Of a stretch of 64,000 nt of DNA, positions 17,695-25,296 are shown piece after piece. How positions within the stretch are numbered: the stretch's first letter is position 1; each line of letters starts with the position of its first letter. The stretch is taken from positions 15,268 to 79,267 of the forward strand of contig JAUQYA010000019.1 in NCBI GenBank assembly GCA_030837785.1, given 5' to 3'. This DNA comes from Albidovulum sp. (GTDB lineage: Bacteria > Pseudomonadota > Alphaproteobacteria > Rhodobacterales > Rhodobacteraceae). The translations under genes and the position numbers were made by a program. The notes under the pieces were generated by a model. It saw only the letters and a program-made list of their open reading frames with translations, had not been told where the DNA came from and made no database searches.

Positions 17695-19044
17695 TTGGTT
17701 CAGCTTGACGAGAAACTCGAGGCCATCTTCGGCGAGGTCGTCCGCCGCAACGCGGGCGAGACGGAATTCCACCAGGCCGTGCGCGAAGTGCTGGAAAGCC
17801 TGGGAAGGGTCGTGGCGAAGCGGCCCGAATTCACCGCGGACGCGCTGATCGAGCGGATCTGCGAGCCGGAACGCCAGATCATCTTCCGCGTGCCCTGGGT
17901 CGACGACAGGGGCAACGTCCAGATCAACCGCGGCTTCCGGGTCCAGTTCAACTCGGCGCTCGGCCCCTACAAGGGCGGCATCCGCTTCCACCCGTCGGTC
18001 AACGTCGGCATCATCAAGTTCCTCGGCTTCGAGCAGACCTTCAAGAACGCGCTGACGGGGATGCCGATCGGCGGCGGCAAGGGCGGGTCGGACTTCAACC
18101 CGCGCGGCCGCTCGAACGGCGAGATCATGCGCTTCTGCCAGTCGTTCATGACCGAGCTTTATCGCCATCTCGGCGAATACACCGACGTTCCGGCCGGCGA
18201 CATCGGCGTGGGCGGGCGCGAGATCGGCTACATGTTCGGCCAGTACAAGCGCCTGACCAACAGGTTCGAGGCGGGCGTCTTCACCGGCAAGGGCCTGCTC
18301 TACGGCGGCTCGCGCGCGCGGACCGAGGCCACCGGCTACGGCAACACCTATTTCGTGCAGGCGATGCTGGCGACCAGGGGCGCGTCCTTCGAGGGCCGCA
18401 AATGCGTGGTGTCGGGCTCCGGCAACGTCGCGATCTACACGATGGAAAAGATCAGGGAATTCGGCGGCACCATCGTCGCCTGTTCGGATTCGAACGGCTA
18501 TGTGGTGGACGAGGCGGGCATCGACCTCGACCTTGTCAAGGAGATCAAGGAGGTCCGCCGCGCCCGCATCTCGGAATACCACCGGCTCAAGGGCACGGGG
18601 ACGCATTACGTCGAGAAGGGCAGCATCTGGGACGTGGCCTGCGAGGTCGCCATGCCCTCGGCCACGCAGAACGAGATCAGCGGCCGCGACGCGCGCGAAC
18701 TGGTGAAGAACGGGGTCGTCGCGGTGGGCGAGGGCGCCAACATGCCCTCGACCCCGGAAGCGGTGCGGGTCTTCCAGGAAGCGGGCGTGCTCTTCGCGCC
18801 GGGCAAGGCCGCGAACGCGGGCGGGGTGGCGACCTCGGCCCTGGAGATGCAGCAGAACGCCAGCCGCGACAGCTGGACCTTCGAGCAGACCGAGACGCGG
18901 CTTGCCACGATCATGCGCTCGATCCACGACACCTGCGCCGCCACCGCCGAGGAATACGGCGCGCCGGGCGATTATGTGCTGGGCGCCAACATCGCGGGTT
19001 TCGTCCGGGTCGCGGAATCGATGCGCGCGCTGGGCGTGATCTGA
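17695..19044 (+). CDS. gdhA: NADP-specific glutamate dehydrogenase
   Basis: GdhA aminates 2-oxoglutarate to glutamate with NADPH. The 449 residues match the hexameric bacterial class. It has the substrate motifs PYKGGIRFHPSVN and GMPIGGGKGGSDFNP (catalytic Lys in GGGKGG), PAGDIGVGGREIGYMFGQYK, a Rossmann SGSGNVA, and AMPSATQNEI. The start is TTG at 17695, supported by a GAGGAG sequence 7-12 bases upstream and by alignment of VQLDEKLEAIFGEVV with the normal N-terminus. Transcribed in the same direction as soxBDAG-sodB but 338 bp away, so likely its own promoter. Confidence 0.96.
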   Translation: MVQLDEKLEAIFGEVVRRNAGETEFHQAVREVLESLGRVVAKRPEFTADALIERICEPERQIIFRVPWVDDRGNVQINRGFRVQFNSALGPYKGGIRFHPSVNVGIIKFLGFEQTFKNALTGMPIGGGKGGSDFNPRGRSNGEIMRFCQSFMTELYRHLGEYTDVPAGDIGVGGREIGYMFGQYKRLTNRFEAGVFTGKGLLYGGSRARTEATGYGNTYFVQAMLATRGASFEGRKCVVSGSGNVAIYTMEKIREFGGTIVACSDSNGYVVDEAGIDLDLVKEIKEVRRARISEYHRLKGTGTHYVEKGSIWDVACEVAMPSATQNEISGRDARELVKNGVVAVGEGANMPSTPEAVRVFQEAGVLFAPGKAANAGGVATSALEMQQNASRDSWTFEQTETRLATIMRSIHDTCAATAEEYGAPGDYVLGANIAGFVRVAESMRALGVI

Positions 19045-19048
19045 GCGG

Positions 19049-19096
19049 GCCGGAGCAAGGGGGGGCCGGAGCAAGGGGAGGCCGGAGCAAGGGGGG
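19049..19096 (+). repeat. 16-bp tandem repeat, three copies
   Basis: The unit GCCGGAGCAAGGGGGG occurs at 19049-19064, 19065-19080 (one G-to-A difference) and 19081-19096, directly after the gdhA stop. The function is unknown. Confidence 0.9.
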
Positions 19097-19198
19097 CAGG
19101 GGCGGCGGCGCGCCGTCTCCGGCCTTCGGCAACGGCTCGACCGGCCGGGACGGTGCTGCTATGGCTCGGCGGCGCGGCCAGGTGAGGATCAGGCGGAC

Positions 19199-20128
19199 AT
19201 GCGGATGCGCCCCGGTTCGGGCCCCTCGAACGCGATCACCCGCCGCGGGTTCCTCAAGGGCCTTCTGGCGACCGCGTTGGCCGCGATCGTGTTTTCCCTC
19301 TACGGCTTCTTCATCGAACCGGCGCTCAGGCTACGCGTCCGGCGCTGGCGGATCCGCCCGCCGCGCTGGACCGGCGGGCCGCTGAAGATCGCGCTTGTCG
19401 CCGACCTGCACATGGGCGAGCCCTACATGAGCCTCGCGCGGCTCAGGCGGATCGTGGCGCGGACCAACGCGCTTGGCGCCGACATCGTCCTGATCCTCGG
19501 GGATCTGGAGGCCGGCCACCGCTTCGTCACCAGGAAGGTGACGATGGAGGACACCGCGTCCGAGCTTGCGAAGCTCGGCGCGCCCTTGGGGGTCTGGGCG
19601 ATCCTCGGCAACCACGACTGGTGGCACGACCGGGCCGCGCAGGCCCGCGGCGGCGGGCCGAACCGGATCGCGGGCCTTCTCAGGGCGGCGGGCGTGCCGG
19701 TCTTGCAGAACGACGCCGTGAGGCTCGGCGAGGGCACCGCCGCGGGGCCCTTCTGGCTGGCCGGTCTTGACGACCAGCTGGCGATCGGCGTCGGCGACAT
19801 GGTGTTCCGCGGGCTCGACGACCTGCCGGGGACGCTCGGGAAGCTGACCGACGATGCGCCCGCCATCCTGCTTGCGCACGAGCCCGACATCTTTCCGAAG
19901 GTGCCCGACCGCATCGCGCTGACGTTCTCGGGGCACACCCACGGCGGGCAGGTGCGGCTTTTCGGCTGGTCGCCCTGGGTGCCCTCGGCCTATGGCAACC
20001 GTTTCGCCTACGGCCATGTGCGCGAGGGCGACCGCGACCTGATCGTCTCGGGCGGGATCGGCTGCTCGATCGTGCCGGTCCGGCTCGGCATGGTGCCCGA
20101 GATCACCCTGGTGGAAATCGCGGCCTGA
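19199..20128 (+). CDS. Tat-exported or membrane-anchored metallophosphoesterase
   Basis: This 309-residue calcineurin-like phosphoesterase has all metal motifs: ALVADLHMGEP (Asp/His), LILGDLEAGH, AILGNHDWWHD and FSGHTHGGQV. The N-terminus has the twin-arginine sequence ITRRGFLKG followed by a hydrophobic stretch (LLATALAAIVFSLYGFFI), so the catalytic domain is probably periplasmic and may remain anchored. The architecture resembles YkuE/YaeI-like enzymes; the substrate is unknown. Two ATGs (19199 and 19205) are possible starts. It is convergent with the LOG-family gene, only 6 bp between stops. Confidence 0.88.
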   Translation: MRMRPGSGPSNAITRRGFLKGLLATALAAIVFSLYGFFIEPALRLRVRRWRIRPPRWTGGPLKIALVADLHMGEPYMSLARLRRIVARTNALGADIVLILGDLEAGHRFVTRKVTMEDTASELAKLGAPLGVWAILGNHDWWHDRAAQARGGGPNRIAGLLRAAGVPVLQNDAVRLGEGTAAGPFWLAGLDDQLAIGVGDMVFRGLDDLPGTLGKLTDDAPAILLAHEPDIFPKVPDRIALTFSGHTHGGQVRLFGWSPWVPSAYGNRFAYGHVREGDRDLIVSGGIGCSIVPVRLGMVPEITLVEIAA

Positions 20129-20134
20129 GGCGGA

Positions 20135-20695
20135 TCACGCCGCGAAGGCGCGGGCCAGCAGCGCCTCGGCCTCAGCCGCGTCGGCGGCGAGGGTGACGAA
20201 GCCCCGCAGGCTCGGTTCAGCGAACCCCTCCGCGACGATCCGGTCGATCATCGCCACCACCGGGTCCCAGTAGCCTTCGGTGTTGAGGATGAGGATCGGC
20301 TTGGCGTGCATCCCGAGCTGCGCCCAGGTCAGCACCTCGAAGAACTCGTCGAGCGAGCCGCCGCCGCCCGGCAGCACGAGGATCGCGTCGGCGTTCATGA
20401 ACATGACCTTCTTGCGCTCGTGCATCGTCTCGGTGATGACGAAGGTCGAGAGGTCGCGCCGCCCCGCCTCGCGCAGGACGAGGTTCTGCGGGATCACGCC
20501 GAAGGTCTCGGCGCCGGCCTCCATCGCGGCGCGCGCGGTCTCGCCCATCAGCCCGACGTCGCCGGCGCCGTAGACCAGCCGCCAGCGGTTGCGCGCCAGC
20601 ATCCGCCCGGTCTCGCGCGCGGCCTCGGCATAGGCGGGGCGGTTCCCGGACCGCGACCCGCAGTAGACGCAGACGGATTTCCGGTGCCAGGGCAT
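20135..20695 (-). CDS. LOG-family protein (TIGR00730, cytokinin riboside monophosphate phosphoribohydrolase-like)
   Basis: This 186-residue Rossmann-fold protein has SVCVYCGSRSGNRPAY at the start, RLVYGAGDVGLMG, and MHERKKVMFMNADAILVLPG. LOG proteins release free bases from nucleoside 5'-monophosphates; the bacterial role is often unclear. The usual PGGxGTxxE motif is here PGGGGSLDE, with Ser for Thr. The length is typical. It is convergent with the phosphoesterase gene. Confidence 0.9.
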   Translation of the reverse strand: MPWHRKSVCVYCGSRSGNRPAYAEAARETGRMLARNRWRLVYGAGDVGLMGETARAAMEAGAETFGVIPQNLVLREAGRRDLSTFVITETMHERKKVMFMNADAILVLPGGGGSLDEFFEVLTWAQLGMHAKPILILNTEGYWDPVVAMIDRIVAEGFAEPSLRGFVTLAADAAEAEALLARAFAA

Positions 20696-20787
20696 GGGGC
20701 TCGCTCCAACGGTTCCTTTGACCGGTGATACCGGCGTTGCTATCGTCGCTCAAGCGCGCCCGGCAAGCGGCGCGGAGGGGGAACTTC

Positions 20788-22152
20788 ATGACGGACAAAA
20801 AGGTTGCGGGCAGATCCGGCCGGCCGGTGCTGATCTCGGCGCTCGCCGCGGCGGCGGCGGCATCGGTGGCGCTGGCGGTGTGGCATTTCGGGAGCCGCAG
20901 GCCCGAGCCCGGGCCCCGGCCGGCGGCGACGGCCCCCGCAGCCGAGACTCCCGCAGCCGAGACTCCCGCACCCGAGACCCCCGCACCCGAGGCAGCCGCA
21001 CCCGAGGCAGCCGCACCCGAGGCGGCCGCACCCGAGGCCGCGACCCCCGCTCTGGCACCGGCCGCGCCTGCGGCGCCGGCCGCGCCCGAGGCGGTGGCAC
21101 CCGTCCGGCCGAGCTTCGACACGGTGCGGGTGGATGCCGACGGCGCCACGCTTGTCGCCGGGCGGGCGGGGGAGGGCGCCGAGGTCACGATTCTTGTCGA
21201 TGATGCCGAGGCGGCGGCGGCCGAGGCCGATGCTGCCGGGGCCTTCGCCGCGCTCTTCACCCTGCCGCCCAGCGACCGGCCGCGGGTGATGCGGCTTCGA
21301 TCGGTGCTGCCGGACGGCACGCGCCAGACCTCCGAGGCCGAGGTGATCGTCGCTCCCTTCGCGCTGCCGGCGACGGCCGCCGTGGCCGAACCCGAACCCG
21401 CCGCGGCTGCGCCGGTGGCGGGGCCGGATGTACTGATCGTCGATGCCGGGGGGGTGCGGAAGGAGACGCCCGCGACCCCGGTCGACGGCATCATCATCGA
21501 CACGATCGGCTATGGCGCCGAAGGAACCGTGGAGATCGCCGGGCGCGGCGCTGCCGGCGCCTTCGCGCGGCTCTACCTCGACAATGCCGAACGGGCGACG
21601 GTGGCGATCGCCGCAGAGGGCGGCTGGCAGGCGAGCCTCGCCGATGTCAGCCCGGGGGTCTACACGCTGCGCGTCGATCAGATCGACGGCGCGGGCAAGG
21701 TGACCTCACGCTTCGAGACGCCGTTCCAGCGCGAGGCGCCCGAGACCGTGACCGCGGCGCTGGGCGCGGCCGAGCCCGCTGCCGAGCCAGCGCCCGAGCC
21801 TGTGCCCGCCGCCGCAGCCCCGGCGGAACCGGCGGCAAGCGCCGGCCTGCCCGCGGTGCAGGCCCCGCCTGCGGCACCCGAAGCGCCGCAGGCGGTGACG
21901 ACTGCGCCGGAGGCGCCCGAGCCCGCGGTGCCCTCGGGGCCCGCGTCCGGCACCCTGCCCGAAGCCGCGACGCCGGCGGCCAAGGCGGTGATCGTGACCG
22001 TCCAGCCGGGCTTCAGTCTCTGGCGGATCGCACGGGAAAACTACGGCGAGGGCATCCTCTATGTGAAGGTCTTCGAGGCGAACAAGGACCAGATCCGCAA
22101 CCCCGACCTGATCTACCCGGGCCAGATATTCACGGTTCCGGCCGGGGAGTGA
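20788..22152 (+). CDS. LysM-domain envelope protein with Ala/Pro/Glu-rich spacers
   Basis: The 454-residue protein starts with a cytoplasmic tag and one hydrophobic segment (PVLISALAAAAAASVALAVWHF, about 12-33), then a long AAPE-type low-complexity linker, two small beta domains (about 110-185 and 225-300, the second with GVYTLRVDQID), another Pro/Ala linker and a C-terminal LysM (FSLWRIARENYGEGILYVKVFEANKDQI, PDLIYPGQIFTVP). It probably sits in the inner membrane with a periplasmic peptidoglycan-binding end. The ATG at 20788 has GGAGGGGG upstream. Its last 23 bp overlap the convergent ArsR gene. Confidence 0.88.
   Translation: MTDKKVAGRSGRPVLISALAAAAAASVALAVWHFGSRRPEPGPRPAATAPAAETPAAETPAPETPAPEAAAPEAAAPEAAAPEAATPALAPAAPAAPAAPEAVAPVRPSFDTVRVDADGATLVAGRAGEGAEVTILVDDAEAAAAEADAAGAFAALFTLPPSDRPRVMRLRSVLPDGTRQTSEAEVIVAPFALPATAAVAEPEPAAAAPVAGPDVLIVDAGGVRKETPATPVDGIIIDTIGYGAEGTVEIAGRGAAGAFARLYLDNAERATVAIAAEGGWQASLADVSPGVYTLRVDQIDGAGKVTSRFETPFQREAPETVTAALGAAEPAAEPAPEPVPAAAAPAEPAASAGLPAVQAPPAAPEAPQAVTTAPEAPEPAVPSGPASGTLPEAATPAAKAVIVTVQPGFSLWRIARENYGEGILYVKVFEANKDQIRNPDLIYPGQIFTVPAGE
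20938..21040 (+). repeat. Degenerate 12/15-bp coding repeats (AETP/APEA units)
   Basis: Tandem units of the type GCAGCCGAGACTCCC and GCACCCGAGGCAGCC encode PAAET and PEAAA stretches of the LysM protein's linker. They may vary in number between strains. Confidence 0.85.
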
Positions 22153-22471
22153 CCTTCGCCGCCGTGCAGCAGGCCGAGACCTCCGGGTGCGCCGCGCAGC
22201 AGTCGTTGAGAAGATAGCTGATGACCCCGCCGAGGCCGCCGGCGCTCGCGGCGTAGAAGATGTTGCGCGCCGCCCGCCGCGCGGTGACGAGCCCCGCCTG
22301 TTCCAGCGCCGCGAGATGGAACGACAGCCGCGAGGCAGAGATGCCGAGACGGCCGGCGATGTCGCTTGCCGCAAGCCCCTCCGGCCCCGCGCCGACGAGG
22401 GTGCGGACAAGTTCCAGCCGGGTGGCATTGGCAAGCGCGGAAAGCGCGGCGAGGGCCTGGTCGTGGTGCAT
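22130..22471 (-). CDS. ArsR-family repressor with C-terminal Cys pairs (arsenical/metal sensor type)
   Basis: This 113-residue winged-helix repressor has LSALANATRLELVRTLV, the recognition helix ISASRLSFHLAALEQAGLV (about 44-62) and ARNIFYAA as the wing. Two adjacent-Cys pairs, Cys91-Cys92 and Cys101-Cys102 (NDCCAAHPEVSACC), sit after the dimerisation helix, as in alphaproteobacterial arsenite-responsive ArsR proteins, so thiophilic metal(loid) sensing is likely. It is divergent from the Atm1-type exporter and a near-perfect palindrome begins 2 bp upstream of its ATG. Confidence 0.9.
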   Translation of the reverse strand: MHHDQALAALSALANATRLELVRTLVGAGPEGLAASDIAGRLGISASRLSFHLAALEQAGLVTARRAARNIFYAASAGGLGGVISYLLNDCCAAHPEVSACCTAAKVTPRPEP

Positions 22472-22473
22472 TG

Positions 22474-22497
22474 TTCAACTATTCATGAAATGTTGAA
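22474..22497. promoter_or_regulatory. Palindromic operator between arsR-type gene and Atm1-type exporter
   Basis: Outer arms TTCAAC (22474-22479) and GTTGAA (22492-22497) flank a central TTCATGAA (22482-22489); 20 of 24 positions are symmetric. It lies directly next to the repressor's start codon and 67 bp upstream of the ABC exporter, in an AT-rich island. This is the expected place and shape for autoregulation by the ArsR protein. Confidence 0.75.
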
Positions 22498-22564
22498 TTA
22501 TCTCTCTTGATACAGGACGCGGTTCCTGCGATCAAGCGCCGCGACGCGGACGGGAGGGATGGTC

Positions 22565-24481
22565 ATGGCGGGGGCTTCGCAACCTCTCGACGGCTGGCGG
22601 CGCAGCGCGCGCACGCTCCGGCGCGTGGCGCCCTATCTCTGGCCCGAAGGCGAGGCCTGGGTGAAGCGGCGGGTGGCGCTGTCGCTTCTGGCGCTGATCG
22701 CGGCCAAGGTCGTCTCGGTGACCACGCCCTTCCTCTACAAGGCGGCGGTGGATTCGCTCGCGGGCGAGGCGCGGGCCGACACCTGGCTCATGGTGCTCGG
22801 CGCGGTGGCGCTGACGGTCGCCTACGGGGTGGCGCGCGTCGGCTCGATCGGGTTCAACGAGTTGCGCGACGTCATCTTCGTGCGCGTCGGCCAGCGGGCG
22901 CTTCGGCGTCTCGCGCTCGAGACCTTCACCCATATCCATCGCCTGTCGATGCGCTACCACATCACCCGCAAGACCGGCGGCCTGAGCCGCATCATCGAGC
23001 GGGGGGTGAAGGGCGTCGAGTTCCTGTTGCGCTTCATGCTGCTGTCGGTGGGGCCGCTGATCCTCGAACTGACGATGGTGACGGTGATCTTCGCGCTGGC
23101 CTTCGACTGGCGCTATGCCGCCGTCGTGATGGTGACGATCGCGCTCTACATGGCGTTCACCTTCAGGGTCACCGAGATGCGGGTGAAGATCCGCCGCCAG
23201 ATGAACGAGCAGGACACCGACGCCAACCAGAAGGCGGTCGATTCGCTCCTCAACTTCGAGACGGTGAAGTATTTCGGCGCCGAGGCGCGCGAGGCCGCCC
23301 GCTACGACGCGGCGATGGCGGGCTACGAGGTGGCGGCGGTCCGGACCGGGCAGTCGCTGTCGGCGCTGAACTTCGGCCAGGCCCTCCTGATCAACGCCGG
23401 CCTCATCGTGGTGATGGTGATGGCCGCCAAGGGGGTGCAGTCGGGCGCGCTGACGGTGGGCGATTTCGTCATGGTCAACGCCTACATGATCCAGATCACC
23501 ATGCCCCTGAACTTCCTCGGCACGGTCTACCGCGAGATTCGCCAGGCGCTCGTCGACATGGGCGACATGTTCGACCTTCTCGACCAGCCGGCCGAAATCA
23601 CCGACCGTCCCGGCGCGCCGGATCTGGTGGTCAGGGGCGGCGAGGTGGAACTGGAGGACGTGCATTTCGGCTACGAGCAGGCCCGCCCGATCCTCAAGGG
23701 CGTGAGCCTGAAGGTCGGCGCGGGCGAGACGGTGGCGATCGTCGGCCCCTCGGGCTCGGGCAAGTCCACCATCGGGCGGCTTCTCTTCCGCTTCTACGAC
23801 GTGACCGGCGGCGCGCTCAGGATCGACGGGCAGGACGTGCGCGACATCAGCCAGGATTCGCTCCACGCGCAGATCGGCGTCGTGCCGCAGGATACCGTGC
23901 TCTTCAACGACACGATCCACTACAACATTGCCTACGGCCGGCCCGAGGCATCGCGCCAGGACCTGATGGCGGCGGCGAAGGCCGCGAAGATCCACGATTT
24001 CATCCTGTCGCTGCCCGAAGGGTATGAAACCCGCGTGGGCGAGCGCGGGCTGAAGCTCTCGGGCGGCGAGAAGCAGCGGGTGGGGATCGCCCGGACGCTT
24101 CTGAAGAACCCGCCGATCCTGCTGCTGGACGAGGCGACCTCGGCGCTCGACACCCAGACCGAGCACGACATCCAGGAAAGCCTGAAGGCGATGAGCGAGG
24201 GGCGCACCGTCATCACCATCGCGCACCGGCTTTCCACCATCGCCGAGGCCGACCGGATCGTCGTGCTGGAACAGGGCCGCATCGTCGAGGAGGGACGGCA
24301 CGAGGAGTTGCTCGCCCGTGGCGGGCGCTATGCCGCGATGTGGGCGCGCCAGTCCTCGGGCGAGGAGGACGACGGCGGCGAGCGCATTCCGCGGCCGAAG
24401 ATGCCCGCGGACGGACCGGAGGCGGTGACGGACATGGCGCCGGGTGGCCGCTGGCGGCAGGTCCTGCCGAACGGATCGTGA
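22565..24481 (+). CDS. Atm1-type ABC exporter (heavy-metal tolerance / glutathione-conjugate export)
   Basis: This 638-residue half-transporter has six membrane helices (about 40-310) with motifs shared by Atm1/HMT1 proteins (RYHITRKTGGLSRIIERG, NEQDTDANQKAVDSLLNFETVKYF) and a C-terminal ATPase domain: Walker A GPSGSGKST, ABC signature LSGGEKQRV, Walker B ILLLDEATSALD and the switch His in IAHRLS. Bacterial Atm1 exports glutathione-bound metals or Fe-S precursors. Two ATGs are possible (22559, 22565); 22565 is better spaced from the GGGAGGG box. The divergent ArsR repressor suggests metal(loid) induction. Confidence 0.95.
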   Translation: MAGASQPLDGWRRSARTLRRVAPYLWPEGEAWVKRRVALSLLALIAAKVVSVTTPFLYKAAVDSLAGEARADTWLMVLGAVALTVAYGVARVGSIGFNELRDVIFVRVGQRALRRLALETFTHIHRLSMRYHITRKTGGLSRIIERGVKGVEFLLRFMLLSVGPLILELTMVTVIFALAFDWRYAAVVMVTIALYMAFTFRVTEMRVKIRRQMNEQDTDANQKAVDSLLNFETVKYFGAEAREAARYDAAMAGYEVAAVRTGQSLSALNFGQALLINAGLIVVMVMAAKGVQSGALTVGDFVMVNAYMIQITMPLNFLGTVYREIRQALVDMGDMFDLLDQPAEITDRPGAPDLVVRGGEVELEDVHFGYEQARPILKGVSLKVGAGETVAIVGPSGSGKSTIGRLLFRFYDVTGGALRIDGQDVRDISQDSLHAQIGVVPQDTVLFNDTIHYNIAYGRPEASRQDLMAAAKAAKIHDFILSLPEGYETRVGERGLKLSGGEKQRVGIARTLLKNPPILLLDEATSALDTQTEHDIQESLKAMSEGRTVITIAHRLSTIAEADRIVVLEQGRIVEEGRHEELLARGGRYAAMWARQSSGEEDDGGERIPRPKMPADGPEAVTDMAPGGRWRQVLPNGS

Positions 24482-24576
24482 CAGCCCCGCCGCACTTGGC
24501 AAGCCCGAGGCTTCCCGTGTAAGACGGGGCCGGAATACGGGACGCCCGCGAAGGCCCCGTCGGGTGGGAGAACCGC

Positions 24577-25245
24577 GTGAGCGAGACCGACAGTTTCATC
24601 GACGAAGTCACCGAGGAAGTGCGCCGCGACAAGCTGTTCGCGGTCTTCCGCAAGTATGGCTGGATCGGTATCGCGGCGGCGATCCTCATCGTCGGCGGCG
24701 CGGCCTATGTCGAATGGCAGAAGATCCGGACCCGCACCGCCGCCGAAGCCTTCGGCGACGCCGTGACGGCCGCGCTCGACAGCGACGATCCGGCGGCGCG
24801 GGTGGCCGCACTCGATGCCGTGGCTGCGGCGGGGCCGGGCGATGCGGCGATCCGCGCCGCGCTGACGCAGTTCCTGGCCGCCGACGAGGCGCTCAGGGGC
24901 GGGGACCGGGCGGGCGCGCTGGCCCGGCTCGAGACGCTCGCGGCCGAACCGGCGCTGCCCGGCGACTACCGCCAGCTGGCGCGGCTGAAGGCGGTGATCC
25001 TGGCCGGGCCGTCGATGGTGGCGGCGGATCGCGACGCCGCGCTCGCCGAACTTGCCCAGCCCGGCGCGCCCTTCCGCGCCCTGGCGATGGAACAGCAGGC
25101 CATCGCGCTGATGGCCGATGGCAAGACCGACGAGGCGATCGCGCTCGCCCGCCAGGTGCTTCAGGAGCCGGACGCGACCCCGGGCTTGCAACGGCGGGTG
25201 ACGCAGTTGATTGTGGCGCTGGGCGGTGATCCGGACGCCGGCTGA
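24577..25245 (+). CDS. YfgM-like TPR membrane protein
   Basis: The 222-residue protein has a short cytosolic N-terminus (DSFIDEVTEEVRRDKLFAVFRKYGW), one membrane helix (IGIAAAILIVGGAAYVEW, about 30-47) and a periplasmic TPR-like region rich in Ala (ALMADGKTDEAIALARQVLQ). This layout is that of YfgM, an ancillary factor of the SecYEG translocon in E. coli. The start is GTG at 24577 with GGGAG upstream. The order with bamB and der is the same as E. coli yfgM-bamB-der. Confidence 0.85.
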   Translation: MSETDSFIDEVTEEVRRDKLFAVFRKYGWIGIAAAILIVGGAAYVEWQKIRTRTAAEAFGDAVTAALDSDDPAARVAALDAVAAAGPGDAAIRAALTQFLAADEALRGGDRAGALARLETLAAEPALPGDYRQLARLKAVILAGPSMVAADRDAALAELAQPGAPFRALAMEQQAIALMADGKTDEAIALARQVLQEPDATPGLQRRVTQLIVALGGDPDAG

Positions 25246-25296
25246 CCGCCCGACCGGGGCCGGGAGCCGCGACGTGACGAGGAAAGGGGCAGGCAG

